This document shows positions 25,801 to 40,000 of a DNA stretch of 64,000 nt, one piece after another (the stretch's first letter is position 1; each line of letters begins with the position of its first letter). This DNA comes from Typhlomys cinereus (lineage: Eukaryota; Chordata; Mammalia; Rodentia; Platacanthomyidae). Under the pieces are notes generated by a model that searched no databases, was not told the origin of the DNA, and saw nothing but the letters and a program-made list of their open reading frames with translations. The DNA lies in NCBI GenBank assembly GCA_023101885.1, contig JALPQD010000631.1, forward strand, positions 382,001 through 446,000, read 5' to 3'. The position numbers were made by a program, and so were the translations under genes.

Positions 25801-28800
25801 AAACACAGGTGGCATAAAAATTAGTTAACATTGCTGAAGAATCTATCCCCACTCTATGGCGCTTATGTATATTAATTACAAAGTATTAGAAATGGAGCAG
25901 AATTAAAATCTGTCATTGGTTAGCCTAGCTGTAAATTTTACCTCTGTTAATTCTCTTCAGGATTGTAGGACTGACAAGTTTAAGTCAAATGTTTTGAAGA
26001 GAGTTACCAAATTTTATTCTAAAGAAATTTTGGAAAGGCTAAAACTTTTGGCTATCGTTTTTCATTTATGTATGATAATGAATGATTCTTCAGGAATCAC
26101 CATGCATCTAAGAATTATCACAGAGTAAAGCATCTCACTCTCCCCCAAATTATTGTTAATCAAAGTGGATATTTGGTAAAGAATGACATTAATATTTTAT
26201 TAGTTAAGAATAAATAAGAATGATATTAAATTTGGTAAAGAATAATATAATATTAACAGAAACTGTTTGGAAAACAGACTGAATTTTCATTTGGAACTGT
26301 CTTTTTGTTATTTTGAAGCCAATATAAAAAAGTTTTGAAGGTCTCAAACACGTGTAGAGGCTTGACTGAGCCCACAGCGCGTGGCTGACCAGGCAACCTT
26401 GGTGGTAGTCGGTTAAACAGAGACTATACCTCAGCTTTCCATTCGAAGCTTAGCATTCACAGGCCCTGGTAAATCACATGGTAAAGAAACATCGAAAATA
26501 AAAAGAATGTGACTAGCTTTTAAACTAAAGAATTTTCTAGCCCATGTGGGCCTAACAGGCTGTGAAGAACCAAGATACGACATCTCTTTCTTTCTCTTTA
26601 CCTTGAGAATTCAGATTTGGCAAATGCAGTTGATTGGTTTCAGGCATTTTGTCGAGAAATGGAAACGTCAGGGTTGCTTCTGGTTCTGGGGATTTTGGCT
26701 TTGCCACCTGGACCATGGGCAACAGACATAAATGTTATAAAGATTGTTCACCAATTCATGTGCAGCTGAAATATAATGCAAAGATCTATGACTAATTATG
26801 GAAGCCAATTGGTTTAAACATTTAACTTTACAATAAAAAAAGTTTTCCATGATTTTCTGTGTCAACTGATCAAACAAGAGTATAGACATGTGATGAGCTT
26901 CAAATTCAGAAGATAGTATTCTATGTTTGCAACTAAACATCACTCTCCGTTTCTTACTGACCCATCATATAATACCTTGTCAGGAAATAAGGTGTTCCAC
27001 ATAACAGTAATATACTAATATACTTTCATCCTTTGCATGTGTAGATGTGGGTGCACAGATGTGCATGGGGTGTAAATGTAGAAGAGGGCACTGTGCATGC
27101 CTATGGAGGCCCAAGGGTGACAACAGGCGTCATCCTGGATTGCTCTACATCCTTACTGCTGCGCTCTGGGGTTTCCCAGGCTCTGCCTTCCAAGGCAGGA
27201 ATTGCACTTCCACCAGCCATCTTTAAGTGGAATCTGGGATCCAAAGTTTTGCTTACAAGGCAAAGACTTAGCCCCTGAGCCATCTCTCCAGCCCAGGTAA
27301 TATACTTTACTCTCAGGATATTATTCCACTCTCCACTACTGTAAAGCACACTGAAGGACTACTCCTTGTCTGCTGACAAAAAGACTTTGCTATAGGAAAC
27401 TCGTCACACAGTACCGTGACAGCGAAGTCATTCAGGAGCTTCTCAGGCATAGGCGATGACCTGTCCTTACATGGTAAATAGTTACAAATTACACAAATTC
27501 TTGTGTTCACTTTATAAAAACAGATTTTTCTGGGAAGATTATGGCTACTTAGCTTTGCTTCTTTAAGCTAATGACTCTTCATAGAAGTATCATTCTGTCT
27601 TTTGTTTCAAGTCAGCTTACTGCTAAAGACAGATTACCAAACTTACTTCAAAGGCATCTAAAGTAAGAGCCAGTGGGCTCTGGGCCTGGATCTGAATGGA
27701 GGGTGTGCTGGACGGGTTGTTGTCCACTCAGCTTGCAGGACTTCACTCTGATTTCACTCTAGCTGGTGGTTGTACGTTCCATGGTTCAAGTGACAGCTAA
27801 TCACCTCTGGCGAAGAAGGCTACCCAGCACTTATTTTATTCTAAGCCGATCTACAATTTAGGTTTCAGGGTAAATTAACGTTAGGATTTCTTCTCCGGCA
27901 GGTTTTATTTTTCTTTATGAGGCATATACTCAACCGTAAGAGGATCTTGAAGAAATCTATAAGCAGGCACCCTGGTAAGTATTACTGTGGTCAAGCACAG
28001 ATATCACATGAATTTAGGCTTGACGCATGCAAGCAAAAGCTACGGCCTGGGCTTATCAATGTCCATGACCCTCAAACCTCAAGCTCACGGGTATTATTCC
28101 TCGGTGGCAGAGGTTGAGACAACAACTGGATGCAAATGAGTTATATGATAAGCAAATGATGAAAGGATTCGTAGCAGAAACAGGCAGAGTGAGGCTGGCA
28201 GAACTCTGTGCCTGCGAGTTTTTTTTTTTTTTTTTTTTTTAGGCTTTAACATCTCCAGTAGAATCAGAAAGGAAAAGTTGTTTTCAACACCTAAGAAGGA
28301 GGAGGAAGAAAGGGCAGGAGAGGGATCGAGAAAGGGTGAGAAAGCACCGCCCTCAAGATCATTTGTTCCACCTGCCAATCAATTAGATTTCATCTGCCAA
28401 TCACACAGATTTCTAGGAGTGTGGCCTTGGTTCCTTCCACTTGATACCAAAGAGAACTTGGCAACCCTGGGTGTTTGATGCTCCGTAACACATTAGGATG
28501 AAAACAATGCTTATCAGATAGATCCAGGATCCACGAGACACACGAGTTACAAATGAAACACATAAACAACCTGAGGGATCATGAAAATATTCTTTCCCCT
28601 TGTGGATTGGATGTGAAATGGAAAGTCCAAAATGGCTCACACTGAGGAAAGAACACAGATAAGGAACGCCAGCAAGTATACTTAGTTGTGGTGGCATCTT
28701 GTTTGGTTAAAAAAAAAAAGTCTTAGGAATGTTTTTGCTTTCCTTCACTTTAAATATAATTGAAATTGAGTTTGGAATAACAGTGAGTAAATAAATAATG

Positions 28801-31800
28801 ATTACAAATATCCTGCAGATAAGGCAAGACTGGTAAAGATGGGAAACCTTGCCCCATCCCACGCTTCTGCTGGCTCTACAACTTGAGCTCCCCTTAAGGA
28901 TCTCCAGGCAGCTCTTTGATTCTCTATGTATAAAGTGGGACAGGTAGCTAGCGTGTAAAATACCAGCATGCCCCACGCAATGGGCAACCTCTGGCCATAC
29001 TGACGACATGCTGCTAAGCTCCATGAGTTCACAGACTGTGTCCTGCTCCCTACTGAATGCCCAGTGCCTGGCACTGGTGCCCCGTGAATATGACTGAGCA
29101 AATGACAGATGAAATGGAATCATCCTGGATTGTTCAGCCTCCTAATTGCTGCGTCCTTCGGGGTTGGAATTACAGGTGGCCAAAGCATCCAGTCTACATT
29201 TTTACCTTATATCCAGGGATCCAAACTCAGGTTCTTTTGCTTGTGAGGCGAAGGCTTTACCGTTTAAGCAATCTCACCGGCTGTGGAGATTGGTTTGTGA
29301 AAGTGGAGCACCGCCACATTTTTGATTATTGTGCAAGGCAGTGGCTTTCCATGTGGGTGACCCATTGCAATTACTTAGGAGCTTTATAGGTAGGTGTCTG
29401 GGTCACATGTCCAGAGAGTTTGTCTATTTGGCCTGGAGAATGCTCTGGTTATTATAAAGTTCTTTAGAATTCAACAACAGTAAATAAATGATAAAAATGT
29501 TTAGATTTAGTATTTAAAAATAAACCCAACTAATATACATAAACTTCACCAAGGGAATACATTTAATGACAAGACTTTAAAGCCCATTGTATTTGAATAA
29601 CAATTCTCTAAGTTTCTTGTTATTCAAACCAGGGATATCAGACATACCATTGCTAAAAAGCAGGTAAATATCATAAAGAGACTATTTAGCAGGTTGTCAA
29701 GTTAAAAACAAATACAGAAGCTCATATACAACAACCTAAAACCAAACTTCCTGAATTGATAACACATTCAACAAGAAATACAACTAAATCTCCTTAAACT
29801 AAAATAAAAAATTTAAAATGTTGAAAGTATTACCAATACATAGGGATATGCTTCAGTGATTTACACCTTCTTTCATTGCATTTGTTTGCATATTTAACAA
29901 ATGTATTTACTTATGCCACAACATTTGATATATTCATGACATTTGCATGTATTAAATTTCACTCTATTTTTATATATATTTAAATTTTTGTACTGAATAT
30001 GTAGATTTTTTCCCCAGAGGAAAACGAAGATTAAAGACAGGAAAGATGAAGAGAGCAAATGGGCTTCCCGCCTGCGGGGTGCGGTGGGAAGCCACACGCC
30101 CACGTCTGGGTTTGATGCTCTGCTGCATTGAAATTTCACCTTCTGTGACAGCACTAACTGCACCTTCCCGCTCATCTCGTCCTCTGTCTTCTTCCGGTCT
30201 TGCGCTTCTGGGGCCTCGTCCTTCGGCTGGGGACTGGAGGTCAAGTCCACGAGAGCCACTGTTGGGCTGCATCGCGTCACAGTCGTGGTAAAATGCTGTG
30301 GCTCTGGAAGCGAGATAGACAGAAGGAAAGAGAAAAATCACACAGAGGCCATTTCCTTGAGATGACGCCACAAGGAACCCCTCTCGTCCTGGTCTCCCAC
30401 CTCCACCCCCCAGAAGCTGCATTCCTGTGGAAGACACCCAGCAAAGGCCTCGGGCTGGTGGACTTCTCCGAGGTCTGTCATGACATGTTTCAAAACAAGC
30501 AGCAACAGGAAACACGTCCCACCACGAGCAGAAGCACGGCGCACATCTGAGTAACAAGACTGGATATAAAATAGTGACAGTTGAGGTGGCCTAGAGAATG
30601 TCTACACATGACTGCTGTTTTATGATGCAGTAGACTGACTCTCCCTCCCCTGCTGTGCATGTGCATGTGTGTCTGCACACGTCTGCATAAGTGTGCATAG
30701 CGGCTAGAGGTCACTGTCAGTGCCTTCGTCTATCACTTTCCATCTTATTTTTTTTTTTTTTTTTTTGAGACAGGGTCTTTCGCTAAACTTGGAGGTCACC
30801 AAGTTGGCTAGCCTGGCTTGATAGTGAGCTCCTGGGTGTCCTCTTTCGCTGCTCACCCAGCCCTGGTGGGGGGGGGGCGTTGTCTCTGATGCTCACTTCT
30901 GCACCTGAACTTCCCATAGGTGCGGGAGACCTGAACTCAGGACCTGCTGCTTGCCACTGAGCCACATCCTCAGACCAAGACTCTCTCTTGCTCCCATCAC
31001 GTTTTTTTAATGGAATATATGAAGGATTGAGGGACAGAGGTCAGTAATTCACCGAACGCTAACTGTTCTCTGACTTACAGACAATTAGGTACACTTTAAC
31101 GCGGCAGGAAAGTCAATATGTGGAGGTACAATCTAGTCTCAAAACACATTGTCATTGTGGGTAATGGCATTTATTTTGAAATATGACCTAAGAATAGTGT
31201 GATATTGGAAAGGGAGTTTTAATGTTTATTAAAAGAAGAAATGTTTGAAAAATATGGAAATGCACAACGATTGAAGAGTAAGACATGTCGGACAGAAGGT
31301 GCCTTCTCTAAGAAATGGACCCAGTACATTCACATATGCCGTGAGACTCATGACATTACTTTCTGCTTTCACACTGTTCATGAACCTTATCATTCAGCAT
31401 CTGTTTGTGTGCTAGTTGCATTGTGAAGCTAGGGATCAACACAGGGCCTCTGAATTTCATAACCAGCAGAATTGTTATGCGTATCTTGATGTGTGTATGA
31501 TCTATTGTTCTGAAATACCCTTCGGTTTTAGAATTATTTATATGAGGACAGTCAGTGTTTTTTTTGAGGAGGATGAAGATAAACTTTCCTGAAATGAAAC
31601 ACAGAGAGCAAAAAGAGTCTGAAATTCCTATTTTATAGAGTAACATTAATCCCACGGCCAGCATTTCTCCCAAAAACCTCTAGGTGGCAGCACAACCACT
31701 CCCTACCTTTCTGCGGTGCAGCAGGGACCATTCCCCACCCATTGCATCTGAAGAGTTAGTTGGCTGCTTTACCTGAAAATTCCTGAGCTCTGAAACCAAC

Positions 31801-32510
31801 CTGCTGGCTGCTCCTCCCCGCTTCTTGGCTTTCCATCGTCGTTCTCGTCCTCTTGATTGTTAGCTTCCGCTTCTTCAGCCTCCTGAAGAATAAGGCAAGT
31901 GACCGTGACAGGTCTTCCTTTCTGCCATCACCAAACCTTACAAGCTCCCAAACACCTTTCAAGTTGTTTTGGGGTCATATCACTAGGGAATGGAGTTTCA
32001 TTCTGATTTTTAAGGCTAGTGACTGATCTCTCAGTTGGCTATCCTGGCCTGTGGCTCTTGAGGTTATACATTTCATTCTGGAAATTCTCGTCCTTCCTGG
32101 GCTTCTAATGCCTTCTATTATGAGCTTGAGTCTTATGCTCTCTCCTCTCCCCTCCTCTCTAGATCTCTCCCCCTCCCACATTCTATCATCTCACTGATTT
32201 TTCTTCCTTTTCATCAAAGCAGTATTCTTCAAGATTTCAACTGGACTCTATTTGTCTTCATTTCTATCAAATCACTCAAATGCATCATTGAAAAGTAAGA
32301 AGTTGAACAGGCTAAGAACAGCTGGTTGGTAGAGTTTTTGCCTAGATTCAATCTCAATACCAAAAAGAAAAGAACATTTAACTTGATACTACCGCTTTCT
32401 AGAATTGACACATGGTATTCAATCGTTTGAAAACTTCTATCTAATTCTGAGCATTTCTTTCATTTCCTAAAATTTTATTTTAAAAATATTTTTCTTTCTT
32501 TTTAGAGTGA

Positions 32511-32574
<64 letters not shown>

Positions 32575-34060
32575 ATGCATACCATGGTGTACAAATGGTA
32601 GAGTTAGAGGGTAACTTTTGGAAGTCAGAGGTCAGTTCTCTCCTTCCACCATGTGTACTTCTGGGAATTGAACTCAGGCAGCCTGCTGGGTATGTGAGTA
32701 GACACCTTATCTGCTGAGCTATTTCACCAGTCCTAATTATGAGTATTTCAAAGTACCTACCCTCCTCCGAAAGAAAAAGAATTGTGTCACTAGATGCTGC
32801 TGTAAAATGCTTTAAAAACTTGAAAAGTTTTGGGTTAAATTTGTTTGTTTGTTTGTTGTTAAAGGGGCTGGAGAGTGGCTCAGGGGTTAAGCCTCTGCCT
32901 TGTAGGCAGAAAGGTCCGAAGTTCGGATCCTAGACCTCACTTATAGATGCTGGGCAGAAGCCGGGGTGGCCTGCATTTCTGGTCCTGGTAGGGCGGAGCC
33001 TGTGAATCCTGGGGCAGAGTAAACAAGGAGGAGGTGGAGGTGGTCCATGGTGGTTCCCAAATTTGCCCGTGGTTCTACACACACATACAAACACATACTG
33101 CGTGCACACGCACAGTTGAATAATTAATAAATTTTTTTGTTGTTTAAAAAAGATTCAGTGTCAGGCTGAGTTTGGGTACCAGATCCCATGTAAAAATGCC
33201 ACACAGAAAAGGCAGTGGCCTGCACTTCCAACCCTGGAAAGTGAAGCCTGGGAAATCCCAGAGTAAAGCAAAAAGGAGGTAGAAATGATCCAGGATGATT
33301 CCTGAAGTCATCCTTGGTCCTCCACAGGAACACACAGTGCCCTCTGATACACCACATACACACAAAATAAATAAATTTTAAAAATTAGTGTCTAAAAAAA
33401 TTAGTGTTTATTTATAATCATGAAAAAACTTTGAAGGACTTAAGAAGCAAATTTTCATTTATATGTATGTTCCATAAATGAAAATTTATGTTTATTTATG
33501 TTTTCACATATTTGTATAATTTATATAAATAATTACACATATCCATATGCATGTATGCATATATATGAGATCCTAGTCATGCTCTGACTTCCAAAAGCTA
33601 CCGTCCAGCTCCACCATTAGTACACCAATGGCATGCATGCGTTCTCTCTCTCTCTTGCTCTCTCTCTAAAAATAAAGAAAACAAATATTGTTTAAAATAA
33701 ATTTTAGAAAAAGAAAGAAAATAATTCAATAGACGGTTTCTATGACAGGGTCTCAACTAAGTCGCCCAGACTGTCCTGGAATTCCCTCTGTGGCATGTGC
33801 AAGGCCTTGAACGTGGGATCCTTCTGCCTCTGTCTCCAAAGCAGCTGGGATTATACAATTAGAATTCTGCCACTAAACTGTACTTTCACCAGCCTAGGCA
33901 GTCTGGCTATGGTGTCTGACTCTCAGCGGCTCCAGGGGCTGAAGCAGGATTGTAAATTCAAGGCCAGCCTGCAAATTAGTAAAATAAAAAGTAAAATAAA
34001 AAGGGTCTGGGGATGTGGCTCAATGGAGAGTGTCTGCACAGAATGCTCTGGATTTGATCC

Positions 34061-34095
<35 letters not shown>

Positions 34096-37000
34096 TTTTA
34101 AAACCTGCAAAGAAGCAAACAAACAAATAAAAAATCCACAAAGGAAACAAATATCCCCCAAAGCTATCACCAACAAGGACAAAACTTAGCTGGAAAATAA
34201 ACATCATACAGATATGATTGAATAGATTTTATAATTTCTTAATATACTCGCAGCATCCCTTTAAGATATTTAATGAGTGAATGAAAACAATCATATGACA
34301 TTACAGTTTATTACTGTAAGTTCCAAGAATGTGTGTATCTATGTGGCATGTGCACGCGCCTTGCTTTATGAGCCACTGAAAGTCAACCAGCTTAACGTTA
34401 CAGAGAACAAGTTGGGCTTTATCATTTGCAGTTCAACCTGACACACAAAGAAACATTAATACCCAGTAGTATATTTATTTTATGACGTTCATATATAAAA
34501 TACTGGCAGGACTACTGATTTTTTAGCTCCCTTCTCCAAATGGATTAGATTACAGAAAACTATCTGAGGCTGGAAAACAAATTTGCAGCTCGGAATTGAT
34601 GAATGGTCCCCTTGAGAGCGCTCGTGTTTCCAATTACTAGAGCCAAATAACTACAGAGTAGGACCAAAGCCTGAAAGTCAGCAAAGAAGTGAACATGCTT
34701 TATTCCATCTACGGTGGCACCCACTTCAAGTTGCATTATTTTAGGTACTGCTAAAAACACACACCGACTGTTACATATGGCAAACTTCGGATTATAAGAG
34801 AAAGCTTGATTTAGAGTCATGAAAACATGGGAAGTGTGCCACTTGGAGTCAATGAAATGAGCTCATTCAGGAAGGCCTCCAGACATAAGGTGTGAGGCAA
34901 ACAAGACAAGAAGGCCCGGCATTACCTCCTTCGCTAAGGATCATGTAACTGGCATATCGTGTTCCAGTAATAGTTTACTTCTGCATGACTAACAGAAGCT
35001 CCACTTCCAAGAATTCTCAAACCTGTAATGTATATAGATGTAGCTCTATAGAGCTTGACACTCAAACAGCAAGCTGTGGTCAGTCCGGTTTATCTTGGCA
35101 TTCGAAAATATGGTCGATGGTGGAAACGATACAGTGACTATGATCAGTGACTATGACCATTTATCAGGTGTTACTCAAAAGTGTCTTGAACCCTCAGGGT
35201 GAGCTTAAAGGCAGGACAATATGGTTCCCTTTACTCTTTGACCATAACGAGCCCTCATGTTCCTGAAAGTTTCAAGCATGCTGTTAAAACAAATCGCTTC
35301 CTTTCCTCCCTCTACCTCCCACTCCTCTATCCCCTAAAAGTTTAGAACTTGCTGGAATCCTTCAGGACAGGAGGCAGACGAGCTGGGTCCACTTCCCAGG
35401 GCTGCCAAGGCCGGACTGTCCCCGGCCAATAACCTATCCTCAGGTTCCGGGCAACAAGGGCCAGACGTGTAACTACGGCAGGAAAACAATGTTCTCCTTG
35501 TAAGCATTACTTATGGAATCCAGACACTCAAGCTTAGTTTAAATGCACAGCACTCTCCAAAAAAAGCTACCACGACTAGCAAACTACTCGGTATAAATTA
35601 AAGGAAAACCAAGCTGCAACACAACTTAAATTAGATGAGCCCATTTGAAAACTTATATGCACTGAGAAAAGAAAGGGATACACATTTTTAAACTTTAAGA
35701 GTATTAACTTCCAAGTGCTGGATTAATAAGTACCCTAAATTTTCTACACAGTTTTCTGCAATCTGATATATCTGATCTGTAATCAAGGGAAAACCCAAAG
35801 CTGGTTTAATTAACTTATGTTTGGCTTCTCCTTCTGAATAGTTCTTGTTTTTGCACTCACATCTTACTTCCAAAGAAATGAGCTCAAAGTTGGCAGTTTT
35901 AACCAGTCCTGATAGAATCAGAAATTTGCCTCAAAAGCACCACCTTGCTGGCAAATGTGCTTTTTGACCCGTCCTTTTCCTTTTGGTTACAGCTTAGAGG
36001 ACGGGTTTCCCTGCTCCAACCGGTAACATTTTCTCAGGAATGAAAACACGTAAATAAAAACAGATCCCTGGATGGGAATGAAAGAGAGTACAGAAAGGTT
36101 TACAGGAGACTAAGCCAGGAGCTGGCTTCCCCTTTGCTGAGAGCGGCATCCAAGCTGGCTCGGATGCCAGACTCAGCCCCGAGGCCACGGGCGGAGTTGG
36201 CAGCTTCCTGGCTTTACAGTAACACGGTCTAGCCACAAAAATCTACCTGGCTGCTGGCTATTCCTCTGAGCCTCAGCCTTGTTGGTAGACAGGCAGAAAG
36301 AAAGATGATAGGTGAAGAGCAAGTGTGAGGCAAAAGGGTAAGACGGGGTCCTGAGCCCCTGGGCTTGGTTCTGCTCCTGGGTCTAGGTCCGAGGCTGGTC
36401 ACGTAACCTCTACGGCCAGAACAGTGGTAACCAAGATCCTTTCCTAGGGACCACTGTCAGGCTGTCTGGACGCAAGTCTGAAGAACCAGTGCATTTGGCC
36501 TTGGTACCATGACCCAAGGGCCACAGATGCTGTCATAGTTCAGGTGTCAACTCCATGGTTGAGGGTTTGAACTCTGGAGACATTTGTCGAGAATTAGTAG
36601 TTGAATTAAGCCCAGAGCAAACCTGCAGGAGATTGTCTAGTGGATGGGGAAGGCCCAGCCCACGGTGGGTGGGACTAGGCCCTGGATAGGTGAATAAAAT
36701 GGAGGGAGCTGTTTGAGAAAGGAGGCGTCATCCTTCTGTATGCTTGGCCAGACAGGCTGGTCTGGCAAGTAAGGATCGTCCCTCTCTCAGCTGCTATGTG
36801 GGGATGGTGTGTCCAGTTCCCGCAACCCTGGTGTTGTGTGAGCTCTCCTTGCAAAGCTGGATGAGAAACTGGAACCCCTTGTTCTCTCAGGCTCTGTTGC
36901 TATGATTTTACCAACAACCATGCAGACCAACTGCAACAGATGCAATGCCTGCCTTTTTCTTTCACTGTTGGGTCACTAAGACCATCACTACGGGAAGGGA

Positions 37001-40000
37001 AGGAGGCCCTTGATGAGAAAGCAGCCTCTCCACACTTCAAACAATATACATATGTGCACATGCATGCACGCATACATGCATGTGTGCACATGCACACCTG
37101 TGCACGTGCATGTTATACTATATATTTGCAAACTGAAGTTCTGATCCATTTAAGGTGAGCCAGGTGTCATTTACTATTTTTCCCGATTCATATTTTCTTG
37201 AAATCTCTGAAGGACTCTGCATCTAAATACCTTTAATGACTTTTCAAGAGCATTCATCTGCTGTTCTTATAATTGCTTCTAGTTGGAGAAAAATACTTTC
37301 TAAAGAAATGTCTGCTGACATTTGACATCTAGAAGGAATCTGCAGTTGTCTGAGCTGCAGGGAAAACAGCGCCTACTCGGAGTGCCTTTGCCCTGTTCTC
37401 ACTGCGAAGTGAAATGCTTCAAGAAGGGTCTGATTGTTTTCCTGGATCAGGAAAACAGAAGGAGGGTGCTGAATTGTCAAGAGGGACGGCCACTAACTTT
37501 TTCGAGATGGAAAAAACCAGATCCCCCAGCACCACTCAGTTTGCAAAAAGCTGATGAAGTAGTTGGGAGAATCCATGGACTGGGTTTGGTCCAACTCAGG
37601 AAAGAAAACTGTCATGAACTTGGTGGGAAGGAGACCGGCCACCAGGGCTCCATTTTGGGGGATGAGTAGATAAGGGGTTGGGTCTGTCTTCATGGAATGA
37701 GGGACAAAGGGGTCACTCTGCCTGAGTGTATGTGGGGGGTGGTGGTCTTGAGCCCAAGTGGCAGGGGGGACGCCAGCACTGAAGACCACTGAGCAACCGT
37801 AGCCAGGAGAGTTGCAGGGAGAAATCACGAGAAGCAGGAAGGCCAGCTGGCTTCTGGAGCAAGCTGTTCACAGCTGTGTGATTTTAGAGAATGGCAAACT
37901 GGGATGATTGGCATAAAGATCTGGAAGATGGCAAGGAAGTCACATCATGCACATTCAATCCACATTTTCTCATGGCAGACATATTGGTGACCTTACGTCA
38001 GTTCCCAAAATCTTTGTATCTATCCCAATTTTGGGCTTTTGGGAAAAAAAAGTATTTTTTCCTTGCATTTGCGTGGCAATGTTAACCAAGTAAGAGCCTT
38101 GGTGTTCCATGAGCCACCACGACATCATGCTAAGTGCCCTGCAAACAGTTTTTCATAGTAACTATAAGACTCATACACTACTATCATAGTTATTTCTAAC
38201 TATAAACTGAAGACAGCTGCACTTGTTCAGGTCGCCTTTGACTTAGTGCATGGAGTCGCTCTGGATTTTAGGAGCAAATCATTCAGCTCCATTAAAGAAA
38301 GAAGACATGCAGGAACAAATATAACACAGTAGACTGAAAACAACTATGGAAATAGCTTCATATATTATTCAGTTGTTGCTAGGATGAAAAAATACTCAGC
38401 AAAAGCCACTTAAGCAAGTGAGCCCCGGTTCATAGAACGCCACCCACATGTAGTACTTTCTCCCATGTCAATTCACATAACCCAGACACGCTCAGAGGTG
38501 TTTGTCTCTTAGGGATTCTAGAGTCTATCAGGTTGACAATCAAATTAATCATCGCAGAGCTAAAAAAAAAAAACTTTCCATAGGCTACTAAATATAGGCT
38601 GAGACTTCAGATAAGAATAATTTCCAAATGTCTTTCTAATCTTCTCTTCTAGGAATTTAATTTGAGCTATGACATGATTTTCTAATAAAAGTCAGTACTT
38701 TAAGACATAAGATTCTAGATCGATTTTTAAAATTTTTTATTATTATTTTATTCAACTGTGCGTGTGTGTGTGCGTGTGTGTATAGAACCACGGATGAATT
38801 CGGGAACCACCATGGGCCACCTTCACTTCCTCTTTGTTTACTCTGCTCCGGGATTCACAGGCTCCGCCCTACCAGGACCAGAAACGCAGGTCGCTCCCGC
38901 TTCCGCCCGGCATCTATACGTGGGGTCTAGGATCTGAACTCAGGACCTTCCGCCTGCAAGGCAGAGGCTTAACCCCTGAGCCACCTCTCCAGCCCCTAGA
39001 TCGATGTTTTATAGGGCTTCAAAGACAATGAGGAAGGAGGGGATCGGGTCCCCCTCTCTGAGCAGAGAGACATCTAGTCACCATCATCACTGCCATCCCT
39101 CTTGGGGCCCTCTCGTGACCTCTCCCCTACTGTACATGCCTCCCCCCACTTGCCCCAAAATGTGGAACAGCTACTTCCTTCCTCCAATCCAATGCAAATC
39201 CCACCCTTATAGTCAAGCTTCAAAGTAAATATCCCATACGAAATCTTCCCAGACCCTAGCCAACCTATAATGATCTTACCTGCTTTTTGCAATCTTATGC
39301 CCCCCAATCTTCTGAGTCTCTAATCTAGCATTTAATTATATTTTAGCTGTATAGTCTTCTAGCTGATTTGTGAAAGCTTTTTTTTTTTACTCTTGGGATG
39401 TTTATATTTCTTTTTCTAGTTCAAATTCATGAACGTGGAGTAGGTTCTTCATTCACTCTTCTGTCAGGGGGCTCACCACCAGTCTCATTAGCATAGAGCT
39501 GATCTAACCAGGAGCATCTAGAATAGCTGATATGAGTTGATATGGCCCAAATATCAAAACAGATCCAAACTCTATTTATAACCTATATATACAGGAAGAA
39601 AGAGCCGTGGTCTCCACAGCATCAAACGAGAAAGGTGGGGTGGAATCAAACTCAAGAGGTGATGTCATACGGCGTGTCCACACTGGCCCAGAGGCTGACA
39701 CTTCCACGTGAGTGCATGCCACAGGAGCGTGGCAGCCTTCCTTCTCTGCAGCTTGCCTCACGTTCTGAATTCATGCTCCTGCCCACTGCCGCAACTGCGC
39801 CCTTTGCTCCGTTCCAGCTCGCCCTAAAGCCTTTGTGACATTTTTGTGGTGGGTGAGGCTACTCCTCTGTAGAGGGTGTCTCATTTGGGAATGCAGCTTT
39901 TGGAAGAAAGACACTATTTAAAAAGAGGAACACTATTCCTTTGACGGCCCCACGGAACTGGGAACATAACTTAGAAATAGAAAAGCGAGTCTAAGCTGGT

